NCBI GenBank assembly: GCA_943737045.1
Contig: CALSFV010000208.1
Location: 1,736,001-1,800,000, forward strand
Source: Parapristionchus giblindavisi
Taxonomy: Eukaryota; Nematoda; Chromadorea; Rhabditida; Diplogasteridae
Reading direction: 5' to 3'
DNA: 64,000 nucleotides
The notes under the pieces were generated by a model, which worked only from the letters and a program-made list of their open reading frames with translations, was not told the DNA's origin and made no database searches. Shown here in pieces: positions 1 to 12,000 of this stretch; positions within the stretch are counted from its first letter, which is position 1; every line of letters begins with the position of its first letter. A program made the translations under genes and the position numbers.

Positions 1-32
1 AAGGAACTCCTTAAATGATTACTTTTTTAAAG

Positions 33-627
33 ATTCTCCTTTCAACAATCGAGACAATTATCGCTTCACATGCTCGATTGAAGAGAAGTAACGACGCTCA
101 ATGGAAAGCATTCGTATCTGCAGCATTGAATCAGAAACGGCTTCCTGCATGGATTAGGATGATATTCAGAACGAGACAAGTTAGTGCAAATCATGCCAAT
201 TAAACCTATTATTAGACAAACAGTGAATCTCGCCTCTACTAATAACCACTTTTTTCACTAGTATCTAATTTCAAGAGTACATTTACATGTTTGACTCCGA
301 TCTATTTCTATTATAATCTGTTTATTCTTCCACTCAAATTACATAAGTATGCTCAGGTTGTCGACGCGTGTTACTACAATTGGAGTTACGTCAGTCGGAC
401 TGGTAAATATAATTTTAAACCTACATTGTAACGCTATTTTTTAAAATATAAATATTTTTCAAATTAAAACATAATGAATGTATCAGCATAATACGGTTGA
501 TGAGAATTTAATAATTTCAGGTTGCGAAGAGCTATACGAACTTCTCGAAAGTCTGCAGAAGTACAATATGAATCTTCCGGTTGATCTAGCCCTCAGACCT
601 TTCGAACAAATGAAAGAGGCCTTCTAA
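33..627 (+). CDS. rund-1: RUN-domain protein, RUNDC1/RUND-1 C-terminus (5' partial)
   Basis: Three exons are visible: 33-179, 357-402 and 521-627 (stop TAA), joined in phase; the 5' part lies outside the window. They encode the end of a RUN domain: SHARLKRSNDAQWKAF, then the buried-helix segment WIRMIFRTRQVVDACYYNWS, and a tail reading NLPVDLALRPFEQMKEAF before the stop. From family knowledge, RUN domains bind small GTPases, and the C-terminal NLPVDLA-type ending right after the RUN domain fits RUNDC1 rather than RUFY or RUNDC3. The C. elegans orthologue RUND-1 is a RAB-2 effector acting with CCCP-1 at the Golgi/endosome in dense-core vesicle cargo sorting. The missing N-terminus should carry coiled coil. 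The first acceptor (aaag) is weak, so the upstream exon edge is less certain than the reading frame. Orthology rests on remembered family pattern, not a search. Confidence 0.75.
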
Positions 628-1532
628 TGTACATTATCATTTGTCTATATTCGATTACCATAGAGATTACTAGTGATTGAATGGATATTGTTCCATACAA
701 CAATTGTGGGCATTAGATCTATATTTCTACCATTTCATCGTCATTAATGAATCAGAGCACAATATGACATTCTACTTTAACATTTCACTCCTATCTCGCT
801 TGGATACTGTATGTTCTTCTTGAATACTGTCTATCTAGTCTCACTTTATCGCTGGTTGCATATTTCCTCCCTTTAACAGTTGTACGTGTCATTTTCTTTT
901 CTTCGCGGAATTCCTTTATTCTCCAGCTATTTCTCGGTTGACTAAATTCATCATTTTATTGCACTTTTATTTGTACTTAAAATATCAGGATATTTTTTTC
1001 GTACAGATTAAATTACAATTGAATGATTTTCAAATACAGAGATGAGATCATTATCGAAGAATTAGTGGAATTAAGTGTGTTACTTGTTAATATTAAAAAC
1101 AGTTCATAACTAAAATCACATGAACAATCTTACAAGAATGGAGTTCCCTTGGGGTATCTAATACAAGTAGCTGATCACAAAAAATATGAGAAAGGATAAC
1201 TAAAAATGAATATTCAACTTGCATAGTCCTTTGGACGTTTATTGCTAGATCGTTTAATGCAGAGATCAGGATAACTAGATATTGGTTAGTTTAAATCAGT
1301 TTTGCTAATAGAAAAAGAATGAAACCCTAAAGAGCAATGTTCATATATGAAATTGTGATATAAAACAGTAATGATTGAACGTTTGGGTGTTCATAATACA
1401 TTAATTTGCATGTACTTTAGAAATGAAGTCTAATAAAAGTTAAGAAAATGCTAAATTAAATAAAGCTCAGGATACTACCATGTATAAGACTATCAGCGAA
1501 AATACAGTAGCTTAAATTGTTCAATACTCTTA
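628..1532. other. Intergenic spacer between convergent genes
   Basis: AT-rich sequence between the stop codon of the RUN-domain gene and the stop codon of the sre-like gene on the other strand. It should hold both 3' UTRs. I see no exon with paired splice sites and no RNA gene. Confidence 0.6.
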
Positions 1533-4200
1533 TCATCTTCTCGAGAAAGTCTCATTGAGCATGGAGAAATGTTGATCTTGTGAGGGAAGAGTGATCAACC
1601 TGTGGAGCTCCCTTCTCTCAGCGGCCTCCACGTCGTATCCCCCTGTTAGAAGAAAAAAACATTAGCCAGATTGAAATGGGAAAACCTGAAGGATACTTAC
1701 CACACGTGACGATGTGTCGCACGTGTCTGTACATTTTACGATGGGACATCATAAGTAGCCATGGGAAGAACAGGCAGTATATTGAGACAATCTAAATCTG
1801 ACTGATAAAGGGAACGTAACCTCTCTCAATTGCCTCTTCATCGTGCACACTATTTCTCCGTTCTCTAACAAAGAGAGAGCGTAGAGCGTTAAAGAGGTCA
1901 TTGAGAGAGATTACGCTCTCTATAACATCTGAATAATTAAAAGAAAAACAATGAAAAGAAAGAATAAGCACCAAAATGCATCATTCGGCCATAATCGCCG
2001 TTGAATCACCAGAGTGGCTCAGAGTGCTTCTGGCGATTCATGATCCAATAATTTTTCGATGTACGATATTTGAAATCACACTGAGAACAAACTTACCTGG
2101 CAAATCGTTACCCCGATACACTTTCCTGGCAAACGATTACCCCAAATGGAAAGGAATTCAACGGCTGAATTCACCATTTGGGGTAATCGTTTGCCAGGAA
2201 AGTGTATCGGGGTAACGATTTGCCAGGTAAGTTTGCTCTCAGTGCACAATGCACAATTTCTATGGGATCATTAATAGTGGATGACGAATTGGGAGATTAT
2301 TATTAAAAATTCAATACTTTTCAGTTGGTATGGAAAGAGCAAGATGTGAGGAAATCGTCGAGTTTATGACTGAGAAGAATGTTCAGCATAATTCATTGAA
2401 CGGGTCAATGAATCAGAAGGATATTAAGAAGATGACCAGCTAAGAGGATTAAGTGATCTTTGATCGCTAGTTTCTGTCCTTTGATTTCTTTCTATGTTAT
2501 AACAGTACCTTTTCATGTCATGTAATCATTATCGATTGTTATATGCCCCTCCTCTAATCTTTCAATATATTCAGACCGGCAACACGAACAAACTTTTGGT
2601 CCCCTAGACCCTTTGAGATTTGACATTTATGAGCTCTAGAATAGTTACTTTGTTGAGTTTGTTATGCTATTGTATTTATTGTATATTATTCTGAATGTAT
2701 TCGTATCGTCCATACTTGGATAAACAGTCATTTCACTATAACTCTCTTCTCTACAATATCACAGTGCAAGACCACGCCCACTCCCCCACTGGGGCACTAA
2801 ATATTCTCCCACTGGTCCCCCAGTGCCTATCTCCTCCCCAGTGGTCCCCCAGTAAATCTCCCACTGGTCCCCTAGCTACATCCCCACTGGGAAATCTACT
2901 GGGGGACCAGTGGGAAATAAAAACCAGAGAAGGGGCGATATGTATACCTCAGAGTAATAGAGGGCATGTCCATCTTGGAAAATCATTCTCCAGATAAAGA
3001 TCATCGAAATTAATTTGAGCGATACCCCAAAGATTATTGCAGGGATCAGAGCCATAGTCATCGTCAACACTTCAACGACCTAGGGATAGATAATACTCAT
3101 AATTGTACTGCAGCCTTCCTGCACAACCTGATATCGAGAATTAAGGTCCGGTGGAGTCATAGTGACCCACATATTGTGACTGCGATGCCAGGTTTCCGCG
3201 GCTAGCTGAAAAAATGTTTACGATAGCTGAGAGAATAGATATGTCACTCACAAATAGACAAATCACTTCAACAGTATTAATCATTGTCGTTGGCAAAATG
3301 TGGATGTCGCCTGTAGATGAAGCTTTCAATTGTTTAATCGGTCAAATATTTCCAAACTCACAGTAATGCACTAAATATGCGAAGATCATTGAACATAGGG
3401 CCTGAATGCAATCGACACTAATTGATATTGATTGAATACGGTGGAAACTTGCCGAGAGAGCTATCGCTAGATGGATGAAGATGCACACTTTCTCCTGTTT
3501 AGCGTACTCTTCGGAATTAAAGATTGCATATCGCCTCTCGATGATGATATTGAGCATTGTAAACGAAGCGAAAGCATAGCCGAACTCATGGTTGAACCAG
3601 ATGAATTGGAGTAGGCCTATGATGTAATAGAGTACAGAAATATACGGAATCAATGGACAGTCTAGTACATCATATTCATCTCTTATTTTCATGTTATATG
3701 ATGAAGAGAGAAGCACACGAGGACAATCAATATTAAATTTTAACTAATAGACAGATTACATATTGTCGAGAGTAGAAAATGAGAAAATAATGTAATACTT
3801 TGATTTAGCAATTACAGTTCTTTTTTTCTTATTTTATCGCTTCCACAATCAATGATTTTTTGCAAATTTCAAAGTAAATTGTAATAACCGATAAATATTT
3901 ATTAAACTAACGATGATCATTCATCTGATTTCGTTCAGGCAGACTCGTCCCGAATATGTTATATGCGCATTCCATAAAATAAGATACGGTAAGAATAGCA
4001 ACAGCTCCAATAACTGTCCATAGCAAAACCCTGAATGAGGCATGCGCCTATTGAGATGTAATCACTGTAATTACCCACCTGAGGTTAGGATGAATGGTTC
4101 TCAACTGACGAAGAACTCGCAGGAATATGCCCAATGACAGTTGAGTAGCACCCGAGATCGCGAATTCGATCAGCGTGACCCATGCGGGAACGTACCACAT
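1533..4200 (-). CDS. Seven-transmembrane chemoreceptor, Sre-like
   Basis: Nine exons splice in phase: 4200-4079, 4030-3912, 3679-3362, 3310-3252, 3205-3128, 3079-2948, 1917-1870, 1791-1701 and 1642-1533, giving about 358 residues, normal for the nematode Sre family. Each exon carries one or two hydrophobic helices. Family marks are IHPNL before helix 2, IIIERRYAIFN after helix 3, LNSRYQVVEV before helix 6, and FFPWLLMMSHRKMYRHV at helix 7 and its end. Sre receptors are G-protein-coupled chemosensory receptors of amphid neurons. Most introns are 46-51 bases; the 1 kb intron 1918-2947 holds a hairpin and a minisatellite. The first ATG used (4200) starts just before helix 1; an extra 5' exon encoding an extracellular N-terminus is possible because the open frame extends to an acceptor at 4226. 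The start of exon 7 is the weakest junction. Confidence 0.72.
2079..2244. repeat. 166-base near-perfect palindrome (hairpin) in sre intron
   Basis: Arms of roughly 70 bases mirror each other with one mismatch seen near the ends (cactgagaacaaacttacc against ggtaagtttgctctcagtg). The centre holds a smaller nested palindrome, gaattca-acggc-tgaattc. The arm includes acttacc, so the mirrored copy makes an apparent gtaagt donor that is probably not used. It lies in the large intron of the Sre-like gene. Confidence 0.85.
2325..2442 (+). other. Exon-like open stretch, antisense inside sre intron
   Basis: A good acceptor (cttttcag, ending 2324) is followed by an open frame of 38 codons starting GMERARCEEIVEFMTEKN and ending at TAA 2440-2442. 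I found no convincing upstream exon: the only nearby gtaagt is made by the palindrome at 2079-2244, and the matching frame closes within it. It may be a relic exon or chance. Confidence 0.2.
2785..2916. repeat. Degenerate minisatellite of CCCACTGGTCCCCC units
   Basis: The motif cccactggtccccc/cagtggtcccccagt recurs about eight times in direct and inverted orientation over some 130 bases. It is far more GC-rich than its surroundings and sits in the large intron of the Sre-like gene. Confidence 0.7.
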
Positions 4201-4225
4201 CCTCAGCAGGAATACGGTAGAGGAC

Positions 4226-5691
4226 CTGTGGGAAGGGTAAGGATAACCTCAGACAGAGTATCTGAAAGTACACCGAATGTCATTGCAGAAGTGGGCGGAG
4301 TCAAGGAGTGAATGAAGAGATGAGATTCGAGAATGAAAGCAATGCAGCAAAGGGTGGATAAGAAGAAGAAGAAGAAGAAGAAGAAGAAAAGGACTAAATG
4401 AGAAGCATAAAAGAGAAAGGGTCCACGTTGATTATGTGGTGTATCCCATGGAGAAATGGAATAGAAGAAATGGAATGATGACAAGAAGTCAATCAAGTAC
4501 GAAAAGCAATCTCCAATATTATATTATACTTACGATAGAATCTAAATAATAATGATATCGTCATCAATGTTATTTATGTAACATTATCCAAGATATGCCT
4601 AGAGCACTGGATTGAAACGACACATCATTCCGCTTTCCACTCAGGGATAGTTGCCTCTATTCTTCCTCATCTCAATCAATATATACAGATCAATTATCGA
4701 TTCCCTCCGACAGTCGAAACAATATGTTATCAGAGACTCCCACACATTCTGCGCTCCTGGTGGGTGGTCTTTTGTTACCTTATCTCCTGGTGGGTGGTTG
4801 ATATCTTAGAGAGATGAAAAATAAACTAGTTCACGACCGCAATCGATGAAATACTGATGGGGGGTAAACAAGACAAGGTTATGTTGAGAGACAATAAAGC
4901 CTGATCTTGACAATAAGCTAATCGATAATATGATACTAAATCGGTAAAAAATACCGTGTGCTGCTCAGTATGGAATCAAGAACATTACGGTATATCACAT
5001 ATTGATTAAACATCAATCATGTTTCTATGAATGAACCTGAACCACGTGGAACAGAATCTACAAAAATAGACAATATCGTCTTGACAATAGGGTGAAGAGT
5101 GATGTCAGTATGTATCGAAGAGTGAGAAGTGACAGAGAGAATAGAAAAGCAGATTGGTCAAATACCGAAGAAAAGACACTGACACAATACTGGTAGTCAT
5201 TGCTTGCACTTCTGATTTTGAACGACGATACCTCGCTTGAAAAAGAACCGAGTAAGTGGTGCAAATGAATGATGACGAGTGATGTAGATGTACGGTTCAA
5301 TATTTATGATAATGTCAAGGCCTCCTCTAATCATAATACATTCACCATGTAAAGATTTAACGATTATTAATGCTGTAATTAGAAGATAATACAATGATGA
5401 TGTACGCCATTGAACTATTGACTAGGATGAATGGTGAAAAGTTGAAAAGAGTCTTCCTTTGAATGTCACCTAATGAAAAGTATACAGAGACCAAAAGGAC
5501 TGAAAAGAGACTCAAAGTATTCCTAATGAATAGCAATCGATGAGAGGATATATATAGATCGAGCCAAAAGATGCTTACAATTAATAACTAAAATATACTC
5601 ACAGGTGAGCACTCGTTATTGCTTACTAGAGAGATGAAAATATACTGTGCGCCCTCAGCTGAGAGTCGCTTCTATTCAAGCATTCGGGGCA
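4226..5691. other. Intergenic, no gene recognised
   Basis: Upstream flank of the Sre-like gene. It contains a (GAA)n run at 4361-4389 and a doublet in which ctcctggtgggtggt occurs twice within about 50 bases near 4755-4798. Open frames on the minus strand here lack consistent splice context. Confidence 0.5.
4361..4389. repeat. (GAA)n microsatellite
   Basis: About nine uninterrupted aag units. Read on the minus strand it makes a false run of phenylalanines just upstream of the Sre-like gene. Confidence 0.9.
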
Positions 5692-5791
5692 AAAGATAAT
5701 GAAGGCACTGGGAATTGAACCACCAGCTTATCGCTAATCTGCGACTTTTACCCCAGTGCACCATTCAGCTATGACCACGTAGGTGACAGGT
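5692..5791 (-). ncRNA. Pol III-type element: tRNA pseudogene or SINE-like
   Basis: On the minus strand an A box (tagctgaatgg, complement of 5761-5771) and a B box (ggttcaattcc, complement of 5711-5721) both fit the tRNA internal-promoter consensus and lie 39 bases apart, a tRNA-like spacing. A short T run (tctttt) follows the B box by about 15 bases and could terminate Pol III. I cannot fold a proper acceptor stem or a five-pair T stem, so this is not an intact tRNA gene; a tRNA-derived repeat or decayed tRNA fits better. Confidence 0.4.
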
Positions 5792-7678
5792 AAGTCCATT
5801 CGAGGAAGGCTCTTCTCCCGGAATTGAGCATCTCTCATCTTATATGCGAGTAATGCTCATCTAGCCATACAGTATACTTAACTCTAAGCGACCATGTCGC
5901 CGAGCAAAATCGTATGTTCCCTGAGCTCTTCCGGTTCACCAGAACCTTTCTTGCATTATTCTGGAAAGCCCTTCTTCTGTAGATTAAGACTATGTACTTA
6001 AAAAGTCACTGTAGAGAATATGTGTATCGATAACAGTGTTTTCTATCCCAGAATACTCTAACATGAAAAGAAGGGGATGTGAGACACATATACACAGCAG
6101 GATTAGCCACCATTTCAGATACGGTAGCTAATTCTGATCTTTCTCAACTGAGAGTTTGGGATGCTCACCTAGATTTTTCCTACAAGAAATCATAGTTCTA
6201 GCAGACAGGTCAACGCTACCGTAACTTTCAACCATAGTTTAAGGGCTAATAACATATTGTCGGGTGAAATGTGCACTGGACGTTTATCTGTAATGTGTAG
6301 ATCGGTCACAATCCCTCCATTTATGTGAGCGGAGAGGGATTTAAATGAGGATCATAAATGTGTTTATGTCTCTTGATTTCTCTCTTGTATTGAAACGCTC
6401 CAACATCACACACACACACTGATGTCCCCGTTACTTCTTTCATAATCTCCATGACTACTATGGCAACTATTTCTCTCCTTCTTCCTCTTCTTCTTCCTCT
6501 TCCTAATTACATTAAAGTAGCCAATGAAGTAACCCGTTCGCTCTTATCTCATCCATTTCCATTCCTCCTCTCATTACTATTCCCAGCTCATCTTTTACAT
6601 CTATTATATTGATGTCCCATCTCTATTTCTATCCATCGAAGGGAACGATTATCTCTTCCCTTTTAGCCCCTGGCTCATCCTTCTATGTACACTCCTCTCT
6701 ATATCATAAAGTACATTAGCCTCCATTTGGAGGAAGGAGAACACGATAGTCTTCTCTCTGTATAAGGTGTCATCCTCCTCCTCTTCTTCTTCTTCTATCC
6801 GAAAGTGAAATGGGGACATTGTTTTCTCCTCCTCCTTTCTCTTCTCCATTCTGTTCCTACTACGAATAAGTCGAACTCTCTCCTCTCTATCACCTGTGTC
6901 CCTTTCTTCTTCTTCGTCTTCATCTACTTCTCCTTCAGGGGGGAAAGAGGTTCACTCATTCGATTCGACCAGTGTTTACTCAGCACGTAAGGTCCCATCT
7001 CGGTCAAACAGGCGGTCGTCCCTATCCATAGAGGGAGAGGGAGAGGGAGAGTACTGTCCCTCTTGACTCTATTCCTTCTACTCCCGTTCTAATCTGCCAT
7101 TGTCACTTAGCCTCCGAAGTGAGAAGAAGTCCCTTTCTTTTCATGTAAGGTATTTTCCCGTCGTCTTCTTTCTTCTATGAGGTGATTGTCTCCCGTTCTT
7201 CTTCTTCTGAAGATTGTGCATACACTCTCGACTATGTCCATCACTGGACATTCTCTCCTTCTCTGTCCCCTCCCCTCCCTATCACTCTCTCGTCTCCATT
7301 CCCTCTCCATATCCCTTAATCTCTCTATCTTATCCTTATTACTCTCTCTCTCACACTCCCTCTCTTCCCTTCCCCCCTTTCCTTATCTCCTCTCATATCC
7401 CTCAACTACCTCTGATCTCTTCACCTCTGTACCATCTTTCCATTCTCCCGTTCTTCTTCTTCTCCTTACTGCCCTCATATCTCCTTATTCGTATTCATAA
7501 CCTCCAAATTCTCCCTATGCCTTGCTGATCAAACTAAGCATTCCACTTTAACCATGCTCTCGCAAGGTCATTAGCGTGTTTGAAGCGGAAGAAGGATTTC
7601 TCTCATTATATACAGTGCTACTTATTCTTCTTTTCCTCTAATCCTATGCATCTGATCGGTTAAAGCATCCTCTCTCCC

Positions 7679-7769
<91 letters not shown>

Positions 7770-9003
7770 TTCTCTCCCTCTCTCTCTCCCCTCACCTCTC
7801 TCCCCTCTCTCTCTCCTCACCCCTCTCCCCGACTTGTTCCCTCCTCCTCCTCCTCTTCTTCTCTCGATTAGCAGTATATCTCCCTCTTACTCATCATCGT
7901 GGTCTGTCATGCATTCATTGCACTTTTCACTTCCAAGAGAGAAAGTGAGCTTAGGGTCAGAGGAATTTCACAGTTCTTGTCCATATCCATATTACCATTC
8001 CCTTCCTTATTCCTCATTCGTATAGTCGCCATCCTCATTCATTCCTTTATTCACACGAAGGGATGTGACCACACCTCATCGTATCCCCCCTTCATCCCCT
8101 CCTCCTCCTCTTGTCTGTTCTTTCTCGTTATATACATTCCATTTCACTCTTACATAGGTCCGTAAACCTTGATAGGTCTTTGTCCGCTGTACTGAAAGAG
8201 GATGAGAGAAGAGAGATCTACAGGTATATGGAGAGGATATGAGATTAGAACGAATGGCTGATCACCTAATTAGTGAGAGACACAGATTATGGTTTGGTTC
8301 CTGTTTAGCGTAGAAAGATTCACCTTCATTCGTTCATTCTTTTGTCTTTTCCCCCTTTCGAACCGTTCTATTAGTCATACCATCCCCTTCTTTCTCTATA
8401 TGCTCCATTTCGTTGTCCCTTCATTGCGAAGTTGAGATCACTCAGTAATGTTAAACATCTCAAGTTTCTTCTTCTCCTCTTTGTCTTCACCACCGATTCC
8501 CTTTTATATCTCCTTCTTCGTCTTCGTTTTCTACTTCTTCTTCTTCTTATTCTTCTCTAACTCACTCATCTCGTATACATCTCCTCTTTTCATTCCGCAT
8601 TCTTCACTTTTTTCTTCTCTACTCGTTTTCACTTCGTTTTTTTTACTGCGTTCGTGTTGAAAGGCTTCTGTTTTGCTGCTTTCCCTCTTTATCATCTCTC
8701 ATGGCTCCAAGCCTCATATGATCATATCTCTCTCTGGATTGTACACATATGTCGTTCCTGTTTACTCAATCCGACTTCCTCAACTTCTTACTATTACTTA
8801 TTTCTTCTATTCTATACCATCTATCTTTACTCTATTCACATCTCTCGGACCACTCACTGACTTCTCCTCTTTTTCATCATATACTAATCGTCTTCCTCTT
8901 CTTCCCTTCATATTCTCATCTTCCTATATTACAATGATCGTAGTATATTTCCAGTGGCCAGCTATGTGGGACTGAGAGGCACGAGAGGAAGTCAATCACG
9001 TCC
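5792..9003. other. Intergenic, pyrimidine-rich on the + strand from ~6.4 kb
   Basis: From about 6.4 to 8.9 kb the + strand is dominated by C and T (ctcctcttc-type runs), which creates many false Ser/Leu/Phe-rich open frames. Outside the CT microsatellite there are no exons with flanking splice sites that I can support. It is the 5' flank of the prominin gene and may hold its promoter and any trans-splice site. Confidence 0.5.
7683..7790. repeat. (CT)n microsatellite
   Basis: An almost pure ct repeat of about 75 bases, continuing as interrupted ctct/ttct to about 7790 and beyond as degenerate CT-rich sequence. Confidence 0.95.
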
Positions 9004-12000
9004 ATGAGTGTTCTACACCCTATACTCGCTTCGCTCATTGCACTCTCGCAAGGGGCGGTCGGCGCCCTCGACTTTCCGCCCTATCACTCCTCAGATGTGT
9101 ACAAGTGTGGACAATACAAACGAGGTTCGATCATTTACTCTACTCTACTCCCCCATTTCTATAGACGATTTCTCAATACTTGTCTATGGGCTTTTTCGAG
9201 GTCAGACAAGAATTGAATGGACCGTTAGAGTAGTGAAGGAAGGTCGAGAAGTAAGAGAATAAGAATAGAGAATAGTTAAGATTTCTTCCATCATCTTGAC
9301 TTTACTAGAGTGCTTCGGAGATATATGAAATTAGCATTTGTTTCCGGTTGTTGACCATTGAAGTACCCGAGAGAGAAATGAAGAGAAGAGATTGAAGACC
9401 TTTCATGGCTCATTTCAGGTCGTATAGAGGATAGAGCACTTGGCCAGTACTATACAGGAATAGGACAAGTTGTCTCTTGGTTGTCACAACCGTTTCCTCA
9501 TCAAGGTAAGTGTGAAGAGGAGTGCTTAAGAAACTGTCAAGAGTTACAAATGGTCTTCGTGTACTAGAGAAACTCTGTCAGTTTTGACCTCGCATTCATA
9601 TTTTATGATGGACGATCAATTATATTTTTTATTTTATTTTACATAATTGTTTTTATTCTTTTAGAGCTTGTGAATGATGGGGCACTCCTCGGCGATTACA
9701 ACGAATGGATGGCTTCATTCGAGAATAAATACCCCCAGGTAGAGATTAGTACTCTCATGAAATCGCCCATACTTCTTCTTCTTCTCTGGACTAAGCTGTA
9801 CTGGACTGTTTTCTCAATCGGGAGGTTCCCCTAAGTCCGGATTAATCGAGTGCCCAATGCAAAGAGAAGAAGGAGAAGAGGATGGGGATGGGGTAGTACT
9901 CAGTTAGAAGCAGAAACGTCCTTCTACTCACTAATACAGGATATGAATAAATCAGACGAGAAAAGGAGTCCACTTAGATTGGGGGGGGGGGCTCCATGTC
10001 GTTTGCTTCCTTCATGGTTTCGAGTGCTCATCACTCTTAAGTGTTTTCCTCTTGTGTGACTTAGCTTTTCTATAATGATTCCCATAGTCATTGGCTCAAT
10101 TGTTCTATAGAAGAATGGAGAAACAATTATACTAGAGACACAACACAGGGTAACTATTATGAAAGAGGAAGAGTAGTTCAGTCTCAGTCTCAGTCTCACA
10201 GTTTCGACCTTTCGTATGTCGTGTCTCGTTTCAGTTTCAATGTGTCATAGGCCGTACTATTAAGTGGAGATCGTGGCCTTGTAGTCATTACTAAATTGAA
10301 GGTTCATCTACTAGTCAGTCACACAAAGAATATCCACTAGAGAGTGCGAATAGATGAGAAAGACGAGAGAGAATGAGAGAGGGAATAGAAAGGACAGCCG
10401 AGAATATAATGAGGATGATGATGGAATGGGCTTTTGATGAAAGGACGAAGTATAAACGAATTCTGTTGATGAGGCAATTGAATACTGCATTGTACCTATT
10501 ATTATTATTTTACCATATTGGATTATTTAGTAAATGCTAGCGTCGTATTGATCTTTGGTATTTGATCTTTGTTCATCAAAGCTAATGACGCAAAATTATT
10601 ATTTGACTCTCAGAATTATAATATAATACCTTAAAAATATGAGCAAAACATTTAGCTGAAATTAGAAAGTGTCGGATGATCTTTGATCTTTTTTCAGTGG
10701 TTACAATTCGAAGAGGGAAATCTCGCGGTTCTAGCTGGAATCGTCTCGATAGCCATTCTCTTCCCCATATGTTATGTCTTCATTCGATGCATCTCCGCCT
10801 GTTGCTCTGCGTCATCGAAGAAAAAGGTATCGTAATATAAATCGTAATATATGCATATTAAACAAACAAGAACTGTACTTTTTTGATGCAGTGTACCATA
10901 AAGTATTCGAATTTGCTTCACTGTAATAGAATATTCTTGCCATGCTCACACAATAACAGGGCGCTTGCGTCATTGTGCAATCAAGTGTAAAAAAAAGCTG
11001 AACCGTAATATATTTACGTCAATTTCAGCAAGCTATGATGAACTCAACCGATGGTCCTTGGGACGGATGCAAGCGACATCTATTGAATGCACTATTGATT
11101 GTTTTCGTCCTAATTGATGTGTGAGTAATGCTACATACAGTAACAGATAATGATCAACGATCGTAAAAGAAGATACGGCGAGTTTAATAGTGCAAGTAAT
11201 GACGCTATTTGCCATAGACTTCGCCCGTACTATAAACCGAACAGAGCAAAAAGGGCAATATCGTACTCTGACGTGTCTCATAAGATATATTTTTAGATTC
11301 GCAGCAGCAGCACTGTTAGTAACGGGTCAATATGCAGAGTATGGGCTAGAGGAACTTCCTGGTCGACTCAATCAATGCATCGATGATCTGAACTTGTACA
11401 AACGAGAAACAGACGGGGTTAGTACCAAGACTGGTTCACACTATCTTTATCTCGTCTACGATAACGTTTCGTTCTCAGCAATTACGTAAACTACTCATCG
11501 ATGATTGGAGAATGTTGAATGAGTTATTAGTGACACAAATGGATCAATCAGGACAATCTGTTGTTGAGAAAGTAAAGAAAGTCACGGGAGCACACGGAAT
11601 CGATGTATTCATGAATGTATCTGAAGGTATGGTAATTATCAATATTGCAATATTGAGATCAGTACAATGAAAATTGACAATGTTTTCTTGACACCTCTCG
11701 GAGAATAAAATTTAAAATGTCAAATTTGAAAGATAAAAAATTAAAAATTATCGTTAAAAAATGTTGAAGTGCATAGGTGTTTTCAGCTCTGTCGAATTAG
11801 TCTATAAAAATATAACTGGAAAATCATTTTTTGCTGGTACTTTTGATTGTTTTTCTCTTACTGTCTACCTTGTCACTGATGTGTGAAATGAAGCTTAGCA
11901 CATCCTTTCCTACACAAATCTTAATCGTTGATCTGCACTGCATCGATCTGTATTTGTCATATCTGATTTCGCTCTCTCCGCCATGTATTCATTGTTGTTA

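Noticed and set aside
1976..2215. 79-codon + strand frame across the small palindrome
   Set aside because: Half of it is the hairpin itself; no splice sites or family resemblance.
2785..2916. Regular spaced repeats as a CRISPR array
   Set aside because: Units are contiguous, degenerate, in both orientations, with no unique spacers, and the DNA is from an animal nucleus.
1792..3130. In-frame TAG codons within the sre-like gene suggesting a pseudogene
   Set aside because: Each stop lies in a short intron (78 bases before exon 1791, 48 bases before exon 3079, 48 bases before exon 4030); splicing restores an uninterrupted 358-codon frame.
6649..8937. Many overlapping open frames upstream of prominin
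   Set aside because: Same composition effect in a pyrimidine-rich spacer.
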